This document shows, one piece after another, positions 16,353 through 29,104 of a stretch of DNA of 64,000 nucleotides. Both the position numbers and the translations under genes were made by a program. The notes under the pieces are model-generated. The model ran no database searches, had not been told where the DNA came from, and saw only the letters and a program-made list of their open reading frames with translations. Every line of letters starts with the position of its first letter. Positions within the stretch are counted from its first letter, which is position 1. Location: the NCBI RefSeq assembly GCF_013377085.1, contig NZ_JACAAX010000025.1:25306-89305 (forward strand), in the 5' to 3' direction. Source of the DNA: Rhodoplanes sp. Its GTDB lineage: Bacteria > Pseudomonadota > Alphaproteobacteria > Rhizobiales > Xanthobacteraceae.

Positions 16353-17603
16353 ATGCCCCCGATTCCGTCGCGCACTCATCCCGCGGCCGGCGACGCCGCG
16401 CAGCAGACGCGGCGCTCGATCGCCTTTCTCAACGCGGCGCACGGCATCGACCACTTCGTGCTCGGCATCTTTCCGACCGTGGTGATCGGCCTCGAGGCGG
16501 TCTACCAGCGGCCCTATTCGGAGCTGATCGTCCTCTCCACCGCGATGTTCGTCGCCTTCGGGCTGTTCTCGCTGCCGGCCGGCTGGCTCGCCGACCGCTT
16601 CAGCCGGCGCGCCATGATGGCGGCGTTCTTCGTCGGCTGCGGCATTGCGCTCTTCGGCTGCGCCGTGGCGCCGACGCTGCCGATGCTCGCGGTCGGGCTG
16701 TTCATGCTCGGCGTGTTCGCGGCGATCTATCACCCGGTCGGCATGGCGATGCTGATCGAGGCGTCGGGCGCCCGCGGCCGCACGCTAGCCTTCAACGGCG
16801 TGTGCGGCAATCTCGGCGTCTCGCTCGCCTCCGGCGTCACCGCGGTGCTGGCCTCCTGGCTCGGCTGGCGCGGCGCCTTCTGGGTCCCGGCGATCGTCTG
16901 CATCGCGGTCGGCATCGCCTATCTGGCGATGGTCGCCGACGATCGCCACGAGACCGGCAGCCGCAAGCGCGTCGCCGAGATCGTGCTGCCGCGCGGTGCC
17001 GCGATCGCCTTCTTCAGCCTCTACGTGATCATCTCGTTCTGCGGCGGGCTCACCTTCAACACCATCGTGGTGGCGCTGCCCAAGATCGTCGACGAGCGGC
17101 TCGGCGGCGGCGTCGCGCTCGCCGCGGTGGGCGGGCTGGCGACGACGGTGTTCCTGTGCGGCGCGGTGGCGCAACTGGTGGTCGGCCGCATCGCCGAGCG
17201 GGTGGCGCCGCATCTGCTGTTCGCGCTGGTGGTGGCGCTGTTGTTCGTCGGCGCTGCCTGGGCCGTGCAGGCGAACGGCATGGTGCTGATCGCCGCGCTC
17301 GCTGTGGTGATGGCGGCGCTGTACGGGCAGGTGACGGTCGGCGACATGGTGATCGCTCGCTACACGGCCGATGCCTGGCGCGGCCGCGTCTATGCGGTGC
17401 GGTACTTTTTGTCGTTCGCCTCGTCGGGCGTCGCCGTGCCCGTGATCGCCGTGCTGCATGCGCGCGGCGGCTTCGACCTGGTGCTGGTGGCGCTGGTCGT
17501 GGTGGCAGGGCTGTTTCTCGCCGCCGTGCTCGGCCTCGTCGCGGTGGTGACGCTGGCGAGCCCGCGGATCGCGGTCGCGCCCGGCGCGGCGCCGGCCGAG
17601 TAG
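16353..17603 (+). CDS. MFS transporter
   Basis: A 416-aa major facilitator superfamily permease with 12 predicted helices. The loop 2-3 signature is GWLADRFSRRAMMAA, and helix 4 carries GVFAAIYHPVGMAML, a pattern also seen in fosmidomycin-resistance-type MFS proteins. The start at 16353 has AGGA 8 nt upstream; the frame remains open upstream to 16263 but without family match. The substrate is unknown, possibly an efflux carrier. A long intergenic region with a CtrA-type site and a terminator follows. Confidence 0.85.
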   Translation: MPPIPSRTHPAAGDAAQQTRRSIAFLNAAHGIDHFVLGIFPTVVIGLEAVYQRPYSELIVLSTAMFVAFGLFSLPAGWLADRFSRRAMMAAFFVGCGIALFGCAVAPTLPMLAVGLFMLGVFAAIYHPVGMAMLIEASGARGRTLAFNGVCGNLGVSLASGVTAVLASWLGWRGAFWVPAIVCIAVGIAYLAMVADDRHETGSRKRVAEIVLPRGAAIAFFSLYVIISFCGGLTFNTIVVALPKIVDERLGGGVALAAVGGLATTVFLCGAVAQLVVGRIAERVAPHLLFALVVALLFVGAAWAVQANGMVLIAALAVVMAALYGQVTVGDMVIARYTADAWRGRVYAVRYFLSFASSGVAVPVIAVLHARGGFDLVLVALVVVAGLFLAAVLGLVAVVTLASPRIAVAPGAAPAE

Positions 17604-17701
17604 GGCGGTGGCGTTCTCACGTCGCCGAGCGGTGGCGTCGCCCGGTGGCGCGACAGCGGTAACCGGGTCCGAATCACGACGCTCAGAAAATCTTTTACGC
17701 G

Positions 17702-17717
17702 TTAACGGGTCGTTAAC
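17702..17717. promoter_or_regulatory. CtrA-type binding site TTAA-N7-TTAAC
   Basis: TTAACGGGTCGTTAAC is an exact match to the full CtrA consensus TTAA(N7)TTAAC, the alphaproteobacterial cell-cycle master regulator. It lies about 100 bp after the MFS gene and about 165 bp before a strong plus-strand terminator, with no clear gene between them. The only frames there are a 35-codon GTG frame (17719-17826, ending LWTAWSLT) and a 16-codon ATG frame. Confidence 0.5.
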
Positions 17718-17880
17718 CGTGACGGCGCATCATGATCAGGACAAAGGCGTTCAGGCGCCGACGACCACGGCGCTCACGGTGACGCCGGATGAACGCGCAC
17801 TGTGGACTGCGTGGTCGTTGACTTAATCCCGCACGGGGGCGGGCTTGGGGGACGGGCGCCTTCTTCGGCGCCGACGACGA

Positions 17881-17910
17881 AAGGCCCGGGCCCATGCCCG
17901 GGCCTTTTTT
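17881..17910 (+). terminator. Strong intrinsic terminator
   Basis: An 11-bp perfect stem (AAGGCCCGGGC / GCCCGGGCCTT), 4-nt loop CCAT and six T residues. A second hairpin (GGCGCC-TTCTTC-GGCGCC) lies just upstream at about 17856-17873. It ends transcription from the MFS side or from the CtrA-linked unit. Confidence 0.8.
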
Positions 17911-17979
17911 CGTATCCGGGGTCGGTGTGTGCGGATCGCACACGCACTCGTGTCGCCGGGATGCCGGCCGTGCCGAGTC

Positions 17980-18318
17980 TCAGCCCACGCCGACGCGTCG
18001 ATAAATCTCGTCGAGCGGCAGCGTGATCCCGAGCGCCGGGACGTCGACGACGATGTCCGGAAACCGGATGGTCGCCGGCCCGACATCGACGCCGAACTTC
18101 GGCAGGACGGCCCACGTCTCCGGATCGACCCACGCATCCAGAACTCTGAAGAGATTGAGGACGATTTGCCGCTCGGCTCTTACGCCGCCGGTCATTATTA
18201 CGACGTGCCCCCGCACAAGTTCAAAATTCTCCTCCTGACCCTCGGCCCAGGTCAGGAAGGCGGACTTGTCCATCTGTACGGGGGTCTGAACGGTCATGAC
18301 GGCCTCGTTCGTCGACAC
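17980..18318 (-). pseudogene. Uma2-family endonuclease with internal deletion
   Basis: A 112-aa remnant of the Uma2 (DUF820) restriction-endonuclease-fold family, normally about 180-200 aa. The N-terminal part is good (MDKSAFLTWAEGQEENFELV, then VIMTGGVRAE, WAVLPKFGVDVGPATIRFPD) and the extreme C-terminus is good (VPALGITLPLDEIYRRV). They are joined directly after RFPDIVVD. The middle ~75 residues, which carry the catalytic core of the PD-(D/E)XK fold, are missing without a frameshift. It is therefore probably inactive as a nuclease. The neighbouring large palindrome at 18384-18520 marks the same junction-rich interval. Confidence 0.7.
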
Positions 18319-18383
18319 CAGTCTAATGGGTCTTCAGGCGAGGTGGGAGCGGTGGCCGCGAAGCATGCGCCGAATCGAGGCCC

Positions 18384-18520
18384 GTTCACCCTCCCCTGGA
18401 GGGGGAGGGTCGGCGCGCGTAGCGCGCCGGGGTGGGGTGACAGCGCTGCCGGTGCGTGGGGTTTCACCCCACCCCGCCCGCCTTCGGCGGTCGACCCTCC
18501 CCCTCCAGGGGAGGGTGAAC
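18384..18520. repeat. 137-bp palindromic repeat with 29-bp perfect arms
   Basis: The left arm 18384-18412 (GTTCACCCTCCCCTGGAGGG...) and the right arm 18492-18520 are perfect inverted copies. Inner segments (GGGGTGGGGTGA / TCACCCCACCCC, and a GCGCGC core) also pair. CCCTCCCCTGGAGGGGGAGG-type elements of this kind are dispersed in many alphaproteobacteria. It lies between the Uma2 remnant and the groEL terminator. Confidence 0.8.
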
Positions 18521-18524
18521 AAGC

Positions 18525-18552
18525 AAAAAAGGCCCGGGATCGCTCCCGGGCC
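18525..18552 (-). terminator. groESL terminator
   Basis: On the minus strand: GGCCCGGGA-GCGA-TCCCGGGCC followed by six T. It starts about 52 nt after the groEL stop and is a clear Rho-independent terminator. Confidence 0.85.
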
Positions 18553-18604
18553 TTCGTGTTTGCGACGTTGATCCGACCCGAGGGTCGGCGACCGAAAAGT
18601 CCGA

Positions 18605-20248
<1,644 letters not shown>

Positions 20249-20354
20249 TCAGCTCCTGAATGAAACCGTTGCGTTCTCCCGACCCGGCGAGACCACGGTG
20301 CCGATCCAAAAATCCGGCAGGGCCCTATCAGGTTGGCGAATCCGAAATGTGAGG

Positions 20355-20669
20355 TCAGGCGGCCTTCTTCTTGGCCTCGGTGTCGGTGAGAACGCCCATG
20401 ATGTCGCTCTCCTTCATGATCAGATACTCGACGCCGTCGAGCTTGACCTCGGTGCCGGACCACTTGCCGAACAGCACCCGGTCGCCTTCCTTCACGTCGA
20501 GCGGGACCAGCTTGCCGGCCTCGTCGCGGCCACCCGGGCCGACCGCGATGATCTCGCCCTGCTGGGGCTTCTCCTTGACGGTGTCGGGGATGATGATGCC
20601 GCCGGCCGTTTTTTGCTCGGCCTCGACGCGCTTGACGACGACGCGGTCGTGAAGCGGACGGAACTTCAT
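20355..20669 (-). CDS. groES: Co-chaperonin GroES (10 kDa)
   Basis: A 104-aa co-chaperonin that caps GroEL. Family landmarks are [20 protein letters not shown], the mobile loop [10 protein letters not shown], and [11 protein letters not shown]. The ribosome site AGGAGG lies 5 nt before the ATG at 20669. It is the first gene of the groESL operon; a CIRCE-like inverted repeat lies about 133 bp upstream. Confidence 0.98.
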   Translation of the reverse strand: MKFRPLHDRVVVKRVEAEQKTAGGIIIPDTVKEKPQQGEIIAVGPGGRDEAGKLVPLDVKEGDRVLFGKWSGTEVKLDGVEYLIMKESDIMGVLTDTEAKKKAA

Positions 20670-20801
20670 GCTGTCCTCCTAAGTTTTTGAAGCAGAGTGC
20701 TGAATTGGAATGCAGGTCGGCCGGCGGGGCGGTGGGCCCCGGGCGCCCGGTTGCGACTTGGTGCTCGGTGGAACCGGGTTCAAGAGGGGGGCCGAAAATA
20801 A

Positions 20802-20828
20802 TTGGCACTCCGGCATCCCGACTGCCAG
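20802..20828. promoter_or_regulatory. CIRCE-like operator (HrcA site)
   Basis: TTGGCACTC, exactly 9 nt, then GACTGCCAG: the geometry of CIRCE (TTAGCACTC-N9-GAGTGCTAA) with two arm mismatches. An A+T-rich -10-like stretch (CCAATTATTTT on the minus strand) directly follows, so repressor binding would overlap the groESL promoter. A second half-site (TCAGCACTC, minus strand) lies at about 20690-20700 next to the groES ribosome site. Confidence 0.6.
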
Positions 20829-21033
20829 CCGCCGAGCGGCAGGCGCCGGATTGGCCGCGACCGTTCCTCGAAGCTTAGCCCAAGCTTTTCTGCAGTGCGA
20901 AAGGTAGAGGCTTGATAGCACTGTCGGAGCTAGGCTGCCAAGCCTGTTCCGTGAACACTTTGTTTACCAAATGAGCTTGCAATGATTGGAGGTGGAATGA
21001 AAGACTTCCGGTCCGACACGGATGGGGGACACC

Positions 21034-21303
21034 ATGGCCTCTCAGGAGTTCTTGAAGCAACTACACGGCTACGGCTTGACGACCGCTCATATCCTGTATA
21101 GGCGGCCCGATCATCCCTGGCTCCTGCAGACCTATCTCTGGCAGGACTACGATCTCCACCCGCATTTTCCGGAGCTGAACAAGTTTCTCGGCTTCTGGCG
21201 GGAGAAGCTCGAAGGGCCCCTGCACTCGGTCACGGTCGCCCATTCGCGGCTGATCAAGCCGGCCGAGATCAAGGCGGTCGACGGGATGTTCCAGCTCCAC
21301 TGA
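21034..21303 (+). CDS. Usg family protein
   Basis: An 89-aa protein of the Usg family, widespread in Alphaproteobacteria and of uncertain function despite the old name linked to trpF. The match is strong across its length: LHGYGLTTAHILYRRPDHPW, then LLQTYLWQDYDLHPHFPELN, FLGFWREKL and SVTVAHSRLIKPAEI. The start at 21034 is chosen for GGGGGA 6 nt upstream; 21022 is an alternative. A strong ribosome site (GGAGGTGG, 20988-20995) precedes a different ATG at 20997 that opens a 34-codon frame overlapping this start out of frame, so translation may be coupled to it. Confidence 0.88.
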   Translation: MASQEFLKQLHGYGLTTAHILYRRPDHPWLLQTYLWQDYDLHPHFPELNKFLGFWREKLEGPLHSVTVAHSRLIKPAEIKAVDGMFQLH

Positions 21304-21306
21304 GCG

Positions 21307-21410
21307 GTACCGATCGCGTAGTACCGATCGCGTAGCCCGGGTTGAGTGAAACGAAACCCGGGATCCTGCGCCCATAAAACCCTGGATGGCGCAGGCGCCA
21401 TCCAGGCTAC
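21307..21410. repeat. Tandem 14-mer plus palindromic GTAGCCCGGG element
   Basis: GTACCGATCGCGTA is repeated in tandem (21307-21320, 21321-21334). Next comes GTAGCCCGGGTTGAG...GAAACCCGGG, a very common proteobacterial intergenic repeat, and then a perfect 10-bp hairpin CTGGATGGCG-CAGG-CGCCATCCAG (21382-21405) ending GGCTAC. It lies between convergent genes and may terminate both. A related element is at 63145-63176. Confidence 0.7.
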
Positions 21411-21428
21411 GAGGGTGAAGGCACGCCG

Positions 21429-22691
21429 TCACACCAGCATGCCGACCACGGCGCCGATCACGCAGGTCGACAGCGTGCCGGAGACCACCGACTTGAGGCC
21501 GAGCCCGACGATCTCGTCGCGGCGCTCCGGCGCCATCGCCGAGAGCCCGCCGATCATGATGCCGAGGCTGCCGAAATTGGCGAAGCCGCACATCGCATAG
21601 GTGAGGATCAGGCGGGAGCGGGGGGCGAGCGCGTCGGGCGGCAGCTTCGACAGCTCCACATAGGCGATCAGCTCGTTGAGCACGGTCTTGATCCCCATCA
21701 GGCCGCCGGCGGTCGGCGCCTCGCTCCACGGGATGCCCATCAGCCAGCACACCGGCGCCATGGCGGCGCCCAGAGCCCGCTGCAGCGTCACGGGGGCGCC
21801 CCATATGTCGGGGAGCAGGCCCAGCACGGCGTTGGCGAGATGGACCAGCGCCACCAGCACGATCAGCATGGCGACGATGGCGAGCAGCAGCTCGAGCCCG
21901 ACCGTGGTGCCGCGCACGATGGCGTCCATGGTGCTTTCGGCGATCCTTGCCGGCGCGACCGCGGGAGCCGCGGTGGTGCCGGTGACGCGATCCGGCACCA
22001 TCAGGTGGCTGACCAGGATGGCGGCCGGCGCCCCGAGGATCGAGGCGACGGCGAGATGGCCGGCGACGTCCGGGATCACGTCGCGCAGCAGCGTCGCATA
22101 GAGGACGAAGACCGTGCCGGCGATACCGGCCATGCCGCCCGTCATCACCATGAACAGCTCGCCGCGGGTGAGCCCGGCCAGATAGGGGCGGATGAACAGC
22201 GGCGCCTCGACCATGCCGACGAAAATGTTCGCGGCGGTCGACAGCCCGACGGCGCCGCCGATGCCGAGCGTGCGCTCCAGCACGGCCGAAAAGCCCCGCA
22301 CCACCGGCTGCAGCACGCCCCAATGAAACAGGAGCGTGGTCAGGGCGCTCACCACCAGCACGATCGGCAGAGCCTGGAAGGCCAGCACGAACGCTCCGCC
22401 AGGCATCTTTGGATCGAAGGGCAGGGCGCCGCCGCCCAGATAGCCGAACACGAAGGCGGTGCCGGCCCGGGTCGCGGCCGCGACCGCATCGACGGCCGCC
22501 GCTGCCCCGGCGAAATCCGCCGTGACGCCCGGCACTTCGAGGAGCAGCAATGCGAGGGCGATCGTCAGGGCGAGCGCCACCGCCACGGTCCGGGGCCGCA
22601 CGGCGCGGCGGTCCTCGCCGATCAGCCAGGCGAGGCCGAGCAGGACCATGAGCCCGGCAGCCGATTGCAGGTGCGGCAGGACGTCGGCCAT
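21429..22691 (-). CDS. Concentrative nucleoside transporter (CNT/NupC)
   Basis: A 420-aa inner-membrane nucleoside symporter. The three-part CNT architecture is visible: N-terminal helices, the nucleoside-recognition core (FVFGYLGGG, then LPIVLVVSALTTLLFHWGVL), the gate domain STAANIFVGMVEAPLFIRPY, and the C-terminal motif YAMCGFANFGSLGIMIGGL. The start at 22691 has GGAGAG 5 nt upstream; the frame continues to 22754 without family match. It supplies nucleosides for salvage together with the deaminase, Gpt and GuaC encoded elsewhere in the window. Confidence 0.92.
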   Translation of the reverse strand: MADVLPHLQSAAGLMVLLGLAWLIGEDRRAVRPRTVAVALALTIALALLLLEVPGVTADFAGAAAAVDAVAAATRAGTAFVFGYLGGGALPFDPKMPGGAFVLAFQALPIVLVVSALTTLLFHWGVLQPVVRGFSAVLERTLGIGGAVGLSTAANIFVGMVEAPLFIRPYLAGLTRGELFMVMTGGMAGIAGTVFVLYATLLRDVIPDVAGHLAVASILGAPAAILVSHLMVPDRVTGTTAAPAVAPARIAESTMDAIVRGTTVGLELLLAIVAMLIVLVALVHLANAVLGLLPDIWGAPVTLQRALGAAMAPVCWLMGIPWSEAPTAGGLMGIKTVLNELIAYVELSKLPPDALAPRSRLILTYAMCGFANFGSLGIMIGGLSAMAPERRDEIVGLGLKSVVSGTLSTCVIGAVVGMLV

Positions 22692-22868
22692 CGGGCTCTC
22701 CGGTTCGGGGTCGTCCCGCCATGCAGGAATCGTGCGCCAGGGGCGGATTTTCATACCGCAGCGCAGCGAGGCCGGCCATGGCGCCGGCCGTTCGCCCGGG
22801 GGCTTGTCGCGCGTGCGGGAGCGCGCGGGCGTGGTATGGTCGTGGCATTGCAGCCAGCGAGAACCGCC

Positions 22869-23243
22869 ATGGCCCGTATCCGCTTCGATTTCGGATTGCT
22901 GACCCTCGATGCCACGTTGCTCGACGGCCCGACCGCCGAGGCGGTCCTGGCCGCGCTGCCGTTTACCGCCTCGGTGCTCACCTGGGGCGAGGAGCTCTAT
23001 TTCGAGGTGCCGGTGCGGACGCCGCGCGAGCCCCAGGCCCGCGCCGTCGTCACGCCGGGCGAGATCGTCTACTGGCCCGAGGGACCCGCCATCGCCATCG
23101 GTTGGGGCCGCACGCCGATCAGCCAGGACGGCGAGACGAGGCTCGCCGCGCCCTGCAACCTGTTTGCCCGCGCCGACGGCGACGTGAGCATGCTCACGTC
23201 GGTGCCGGCCGGCACAAGGGTGGTCGTCGAGCGGCTGGACTGA
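22869..23243 (+). CDS. Cyclophilin-like fold protein
   Basis: A 124-aa protein of the cyclophilin-like (TM1367-type) family: IRFDFGLLTLDATLLDGPTA at the start, then FTASVLTWGEELYFEVPV, PGEIVYWPEGPAIAIGWGRT and CNLFARADGD. These are small beta-barrel proteins related to cyclophilins but generally without the isomerase active site, and their role is unknown. It is divergent from the CNT gene with 177 bp between the starts. Confidence 0.75.
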   Translation: MARIRFDFGLLTLDATLLDGPTAEAVLAALPFTASVLTWGEELYFEVPVRTPREPQARAVVTPGEIVYWPEGPAIAIGWGRTPISQDGETRLAAPCNLFARADGDVSMLTSVPAGTRVVVERLD

Positions 23244-23532
23244 TGCGCCGCCTGCCCAGTCGAGGGTGGTGAAACCAAAGCTTTGCGTCTCGCGTCCGAC
23301 GTCGTCGGCCTGCGGCGGCGCTTCCTAAGACGTTTGGATTAAGCATTGTCCCGGGGAGGATTGTTGCTCGCTCGAAGATCAACGCGCCGTCAATCTTATG
23401 AAAAGCGAATCGTTCCCGCGTGAGGCCCCGTTAACCAGCCGTGTGCGTCGCAGAGCGCATGTTGGGTGCCATCAGCCGAGAGAAACTCGGCGCCTCGCCC
23501 GCCGTTCGGGCCGGGACCCGGCAGAACCCGAA

Positions 23533-26529
<2,997 letters not shown>

Positions 26530-26912
26530 AATCCAAGGTTGTGACGTGATCTGAATCGACAGGCTCCGGGTCGGGGGGGACAGGCCGGGAGCAGGACATC
26601 GGCGTGATCGGCAGAGGATCCTGCTGTCGTTCCGCGCGCCCGTCACCGTCTCTCTCACGATGGCGGGCGGACTCGTGACGGCCGGCGGAGCCGCCTCCGC
26701 TCAGAACTCGGCCCGGTTCCGGTCCTCGGCCGAGAACAGGCTCGCCGACGCCACCTCGAAGCAGCCGCGCCAGATCGACATCGTCCGGCAGCGGCCCGCA
26801 CGGCTGGCGCCGCCGAACTGGAGCTTTCCAGCAAGAGCGATCCGGGAAGACGGAGGCAGGTCGGACCCGGTCATCCGAGCTGATGATCTGCCGCGCCGGT
26901 TCGCCGGCGGGT
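26530..26912. other. Gene-free stretch after the hybrid kinase
   Basis: About 380 bp. A 113-codon frame (26660-27001) crosses it but has no ribosome site, no motif and mixed third positions, so I do not call it. The region shows lower G+C towards 27000, as expected for a regulatory region of the matC-like gene. Confidence 0.4.
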
Positions 26913-26932
26913 TCGTTCGGATTTCCGAACGA
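26913..26932. promoter_or_regulatory. Candidate activator site for the dicarboxylate operon
   Basis: TCGTTCGGA-TT-TCCGAACGA is a perfect 9-bp-arm palindrome. It lies about 115 bp upstream of a sigma-54-like -24/-12 element, the usual distance for an enhancer-binding regulator such as the DctD-like protein encoded downstream. A related half-site (TCCGGACG) lies at 26956-26963. Confidence 0.4.
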
Positions 26933-27023
26933 CGATCATTCGCCCGATACGGGATTCCGGACGAAACAAGCGAACAGCGCCGAAAAACGACGGCAGATTA
27001 GTTCAATTCGATGAGACTGAAAC

Positions 27024-27039
27024 CGGCACGTTCCGTGCC
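27024..27039 (+). promoter_or_regulatory. Candidate sigma-54 promoter
   Basis: CGGCACGTTCCGTGCC keeps the invariant GG-N10-GC of -24/-12 promoters and six of seven bases of TGGCACG. It is also a short palindrome (GGCACG-TTC-CGTGCC), so it could instead be an operator. Transcription from here would give a leader of about 390 nt before the start at 27443. Confidence 0.4.
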
Positions 27040-27442
27040 TGACCAGGTCTGCGCCGAACGACCAACCGTAGCCCCCGTACAGGCTGTCTCATTCGCCGCG
27101 ACGAACGCACGACAGCGCACGGGGCTGACAAATGCATCGACCTCCGGCGATCTTCGCCGTCCGACGGGTGCTGACTTCGGCTCACGCACCCGACGGCTTT
27201 GCGCCGCTTCCAGAGCTTCCACATCCCGCCGCTGGCGAGACGTCCCCGGTGCCGACGGCGCCGTCGACCATCGCGTCGGACAGCGTGTCGCCTGCGCCGT
27301 CTCGGTCTCCGAGCCGGCATGCGCTCTGGTCGGCCTGCCGATGTCTTCCTGATCAAGCCCCGACGCCAGCCGCCGGCCCGGATGCGATCCACCGGCAGTT
27401 TCCGGTTCGGCTCAGCGAAATCCCTACAGGCAGGAGGGTCAT

Positions 27443-28819
27443 GTGATACTAGGAATGTCAATTGCAGCGTTCGTCTCGCTGCTCGGCATTGTCATCGTGG
27501 TCGGCATCTCGATGTACAATGAGGAACTCAATGTCGGAGTCGTGGCGATCGCTTTCGCCATCCTGATCGGTGCCGTCTTCGCCGGCATCCCGGCCTCCAA
27601 GGTTCTGCAATCTTGGCCGATCGACCTGTTCATGATCCTGAGCGGCGTCACCTTCCTGTTCGGGATCGCGACGACCAACGGAACCATGGACAAGGTGACG
27701 GCCAACTCGATACGGCTCGCCGGCGGCAACACCGCGCTGATCCCGTTCATCGTCTTCGCGCTGATCACCGTCATCACCACGATCGGCCCCGGTAACATCG
27801 CCACCGTCACCCTGATGGCGCCGGTCGCCATGGCGATCGCCGGCCGGATCAAGCTGTCCGCCTTCCTGATGACTCTCCTCGTGGTGGGCGCGGCCAACGG
27901 CGCGGCGTTCTCGCCGATCGCCCCGACCGGCATCATCTCGCAGTTCTTCGTGACCAAGATGGCGCCGGAGATGGCGGCCATCGGCAAGCCGCTCGGCGAC
28001 CTCGACGTGATGGCGTGGCGCGTCTATCTCGACTGCGAGCTCGCGCAGATGATCGGCAACATGGGCGGCTTCTTCCTGCTCGGTGGCGCCGCCTGGATGA
28101 TCCAGCAGAAGCATTCGACGCTCAGCATCGACGAGGTCGCGGCCAAGCCGGAGCCCTTCACGACCCATCAGTGGATGACGCTCGGCGCCGTCTTGCTGCT
28201 CGTCCTGCTGGTCATCCTGCCCGGTCTGTCGATCATGAAGCCGATCTTCACGCCGACGGTGATGAACGTGCTCGGCAACGGCAAGGCCCCGAATGTCGGC
28301 GCCCTCTCCTTCATCCTGGCGACCGTCCTGCTGGTCCTCAACGCCGGCGACAGCAAGACGGTGGTGAGGTCGATGCCGTGGTCGGTGATCATCATGGTCG
28401 GCGGCATGGGCATCCTGATCGAGATCATGGACAAGGCCGGCGGCCTCGGCGCCCTGGTCGACATCATCGCCACCGTCTCGGGCCCGGTCACGGTCACGGG
28501 CGTGCTCGGCTTCGTCACCGGCATCATCTCGGCCTATTCGAGCTCGTCGGGCGTCGTCATGCCGATGTTCCTGCCGCTGGTTCCCGGCCTCGTCAAGGTC
28601 GTGGGCGGTGATCCCGTGGCGATGATCTCCTCGATCAATGTCGGCTCGCACATGGTCGACACCTCGCCGCTGTCGCTGTTCGGCGCCGTCTGCCTGGCCT
28701 GCGCCGCCGCACACGAGGACAAGGGCAAGCTGTTCCGCAAGCTGCTCATCTGGGGCTTCTCGATGTCGGTGGTCGGCGCGCTCCTCTGCTACGTGTTCTT
28801 CGGCCTGCTCGGTCTTTGA
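27443..28819 (+). CDS. MatC-type dicarboxylate carrier (SLC13-like permease)
   Basis: A 458-aa membrane carrier of the MatC (malonate/dicarboxylate) type within the ion transporter superfamily. Family sequence: NEELNVGVVAIAFAILIGAV, then DLFMILSGVTFLFGIATTNG and the two SNT-like turns GPGNIATVT and SSSSGVVMP. About 12 hydrophobic helices. The GTG start at 27443 sits 5 nt after AGGAGG; an ATG at 27441 is out of frame. A DctB/DctD-like pair follows on the same strand after 285 bp, so the carrier is probably their regulatory target and imports C3/C4 dicarboxylates. Confidence 0.85.
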   Translation: MILGMSIAAFVSLLGIVIVVGISMYNEELNVGVVAIAFAILIGAVFAGIPASKVLQSWPIDLFMILSGVTFLFGIATTNGTMDKVTANSIRLAGGNTALIPFIVFALITVITTIGPGNIATVTLMAPVAMAIAGRIKLSAFLMTLLVVGAANGAAFSPIAPTGIISQFFVTKMAPEMAAIGKPLGDLDVMAWRVYLDCELAQMIGNMGGFFLLGGAAWMIQQKHSTLSIDEVAAKPEPFTTHQWMTLGAVLLLVLLVILPGLSIMKPIFTPTVMNVLGNGKAPNVGALSFILATVLLVLNAGDSKTVVRSMPWSVIIMVGGMGILIEIMDKAGGLGALVDIIATVSGPVTVTGVLGFVTGIISAYSSSSGVVMPMFLPLVPGLVKVVGGDPVAMISSINVGSHMVDTSPLSLFGAVCLACAAAHEDKGKLFRKLLIWGFSMSVVGALLCYVFFGLLGL

Positions 28820-29104
28820 GACGCCGAACTCGGGACCCCCGCAGCACACGAGCGGAGACGAGGCGGTTGCGGGCGCGTCGCGAGACGCGCCCGCAACGTC
28901 GTGGGCGCCTGTCGTCGCGGGACCGTAGCAACACGAACAGCCGCGCGGCCCAGGCTCCTGTACAGTGAAATGGCGAAGCACAGGGCCGGCTGCAGGCGCG
29001 GCTTGGAGTCGGCCCCCGCCGGCCTCGGCCCTGTGTCGATCGGATGCGCTGCGTCAAGGACGGTGCCCCCGCGCAGGTAATCACGTGCCGTTCGCGGGGT
29101 CGGG

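Noticed and set aside
17719..17826. Tryptophan attenuator leader (frame ending LWTAWSLT before a terminator)
   Set aside because: Only two Trp codons, not adjacent, and no trp or other biosynthetic gene follows the terminator.
26660..27001. 113-codon frame after the hybrid kinase
   Set aside because: No ribosome site, no motif, mixed third positions unlike real genes in the window.
27132..27446. 104-codon frame ending across the MatC-like start
   Set aside because: Third-position G+C is clearly lower than in neighbouring genes and there is no ribosome site; the overlap with the GTG start looks accidental.
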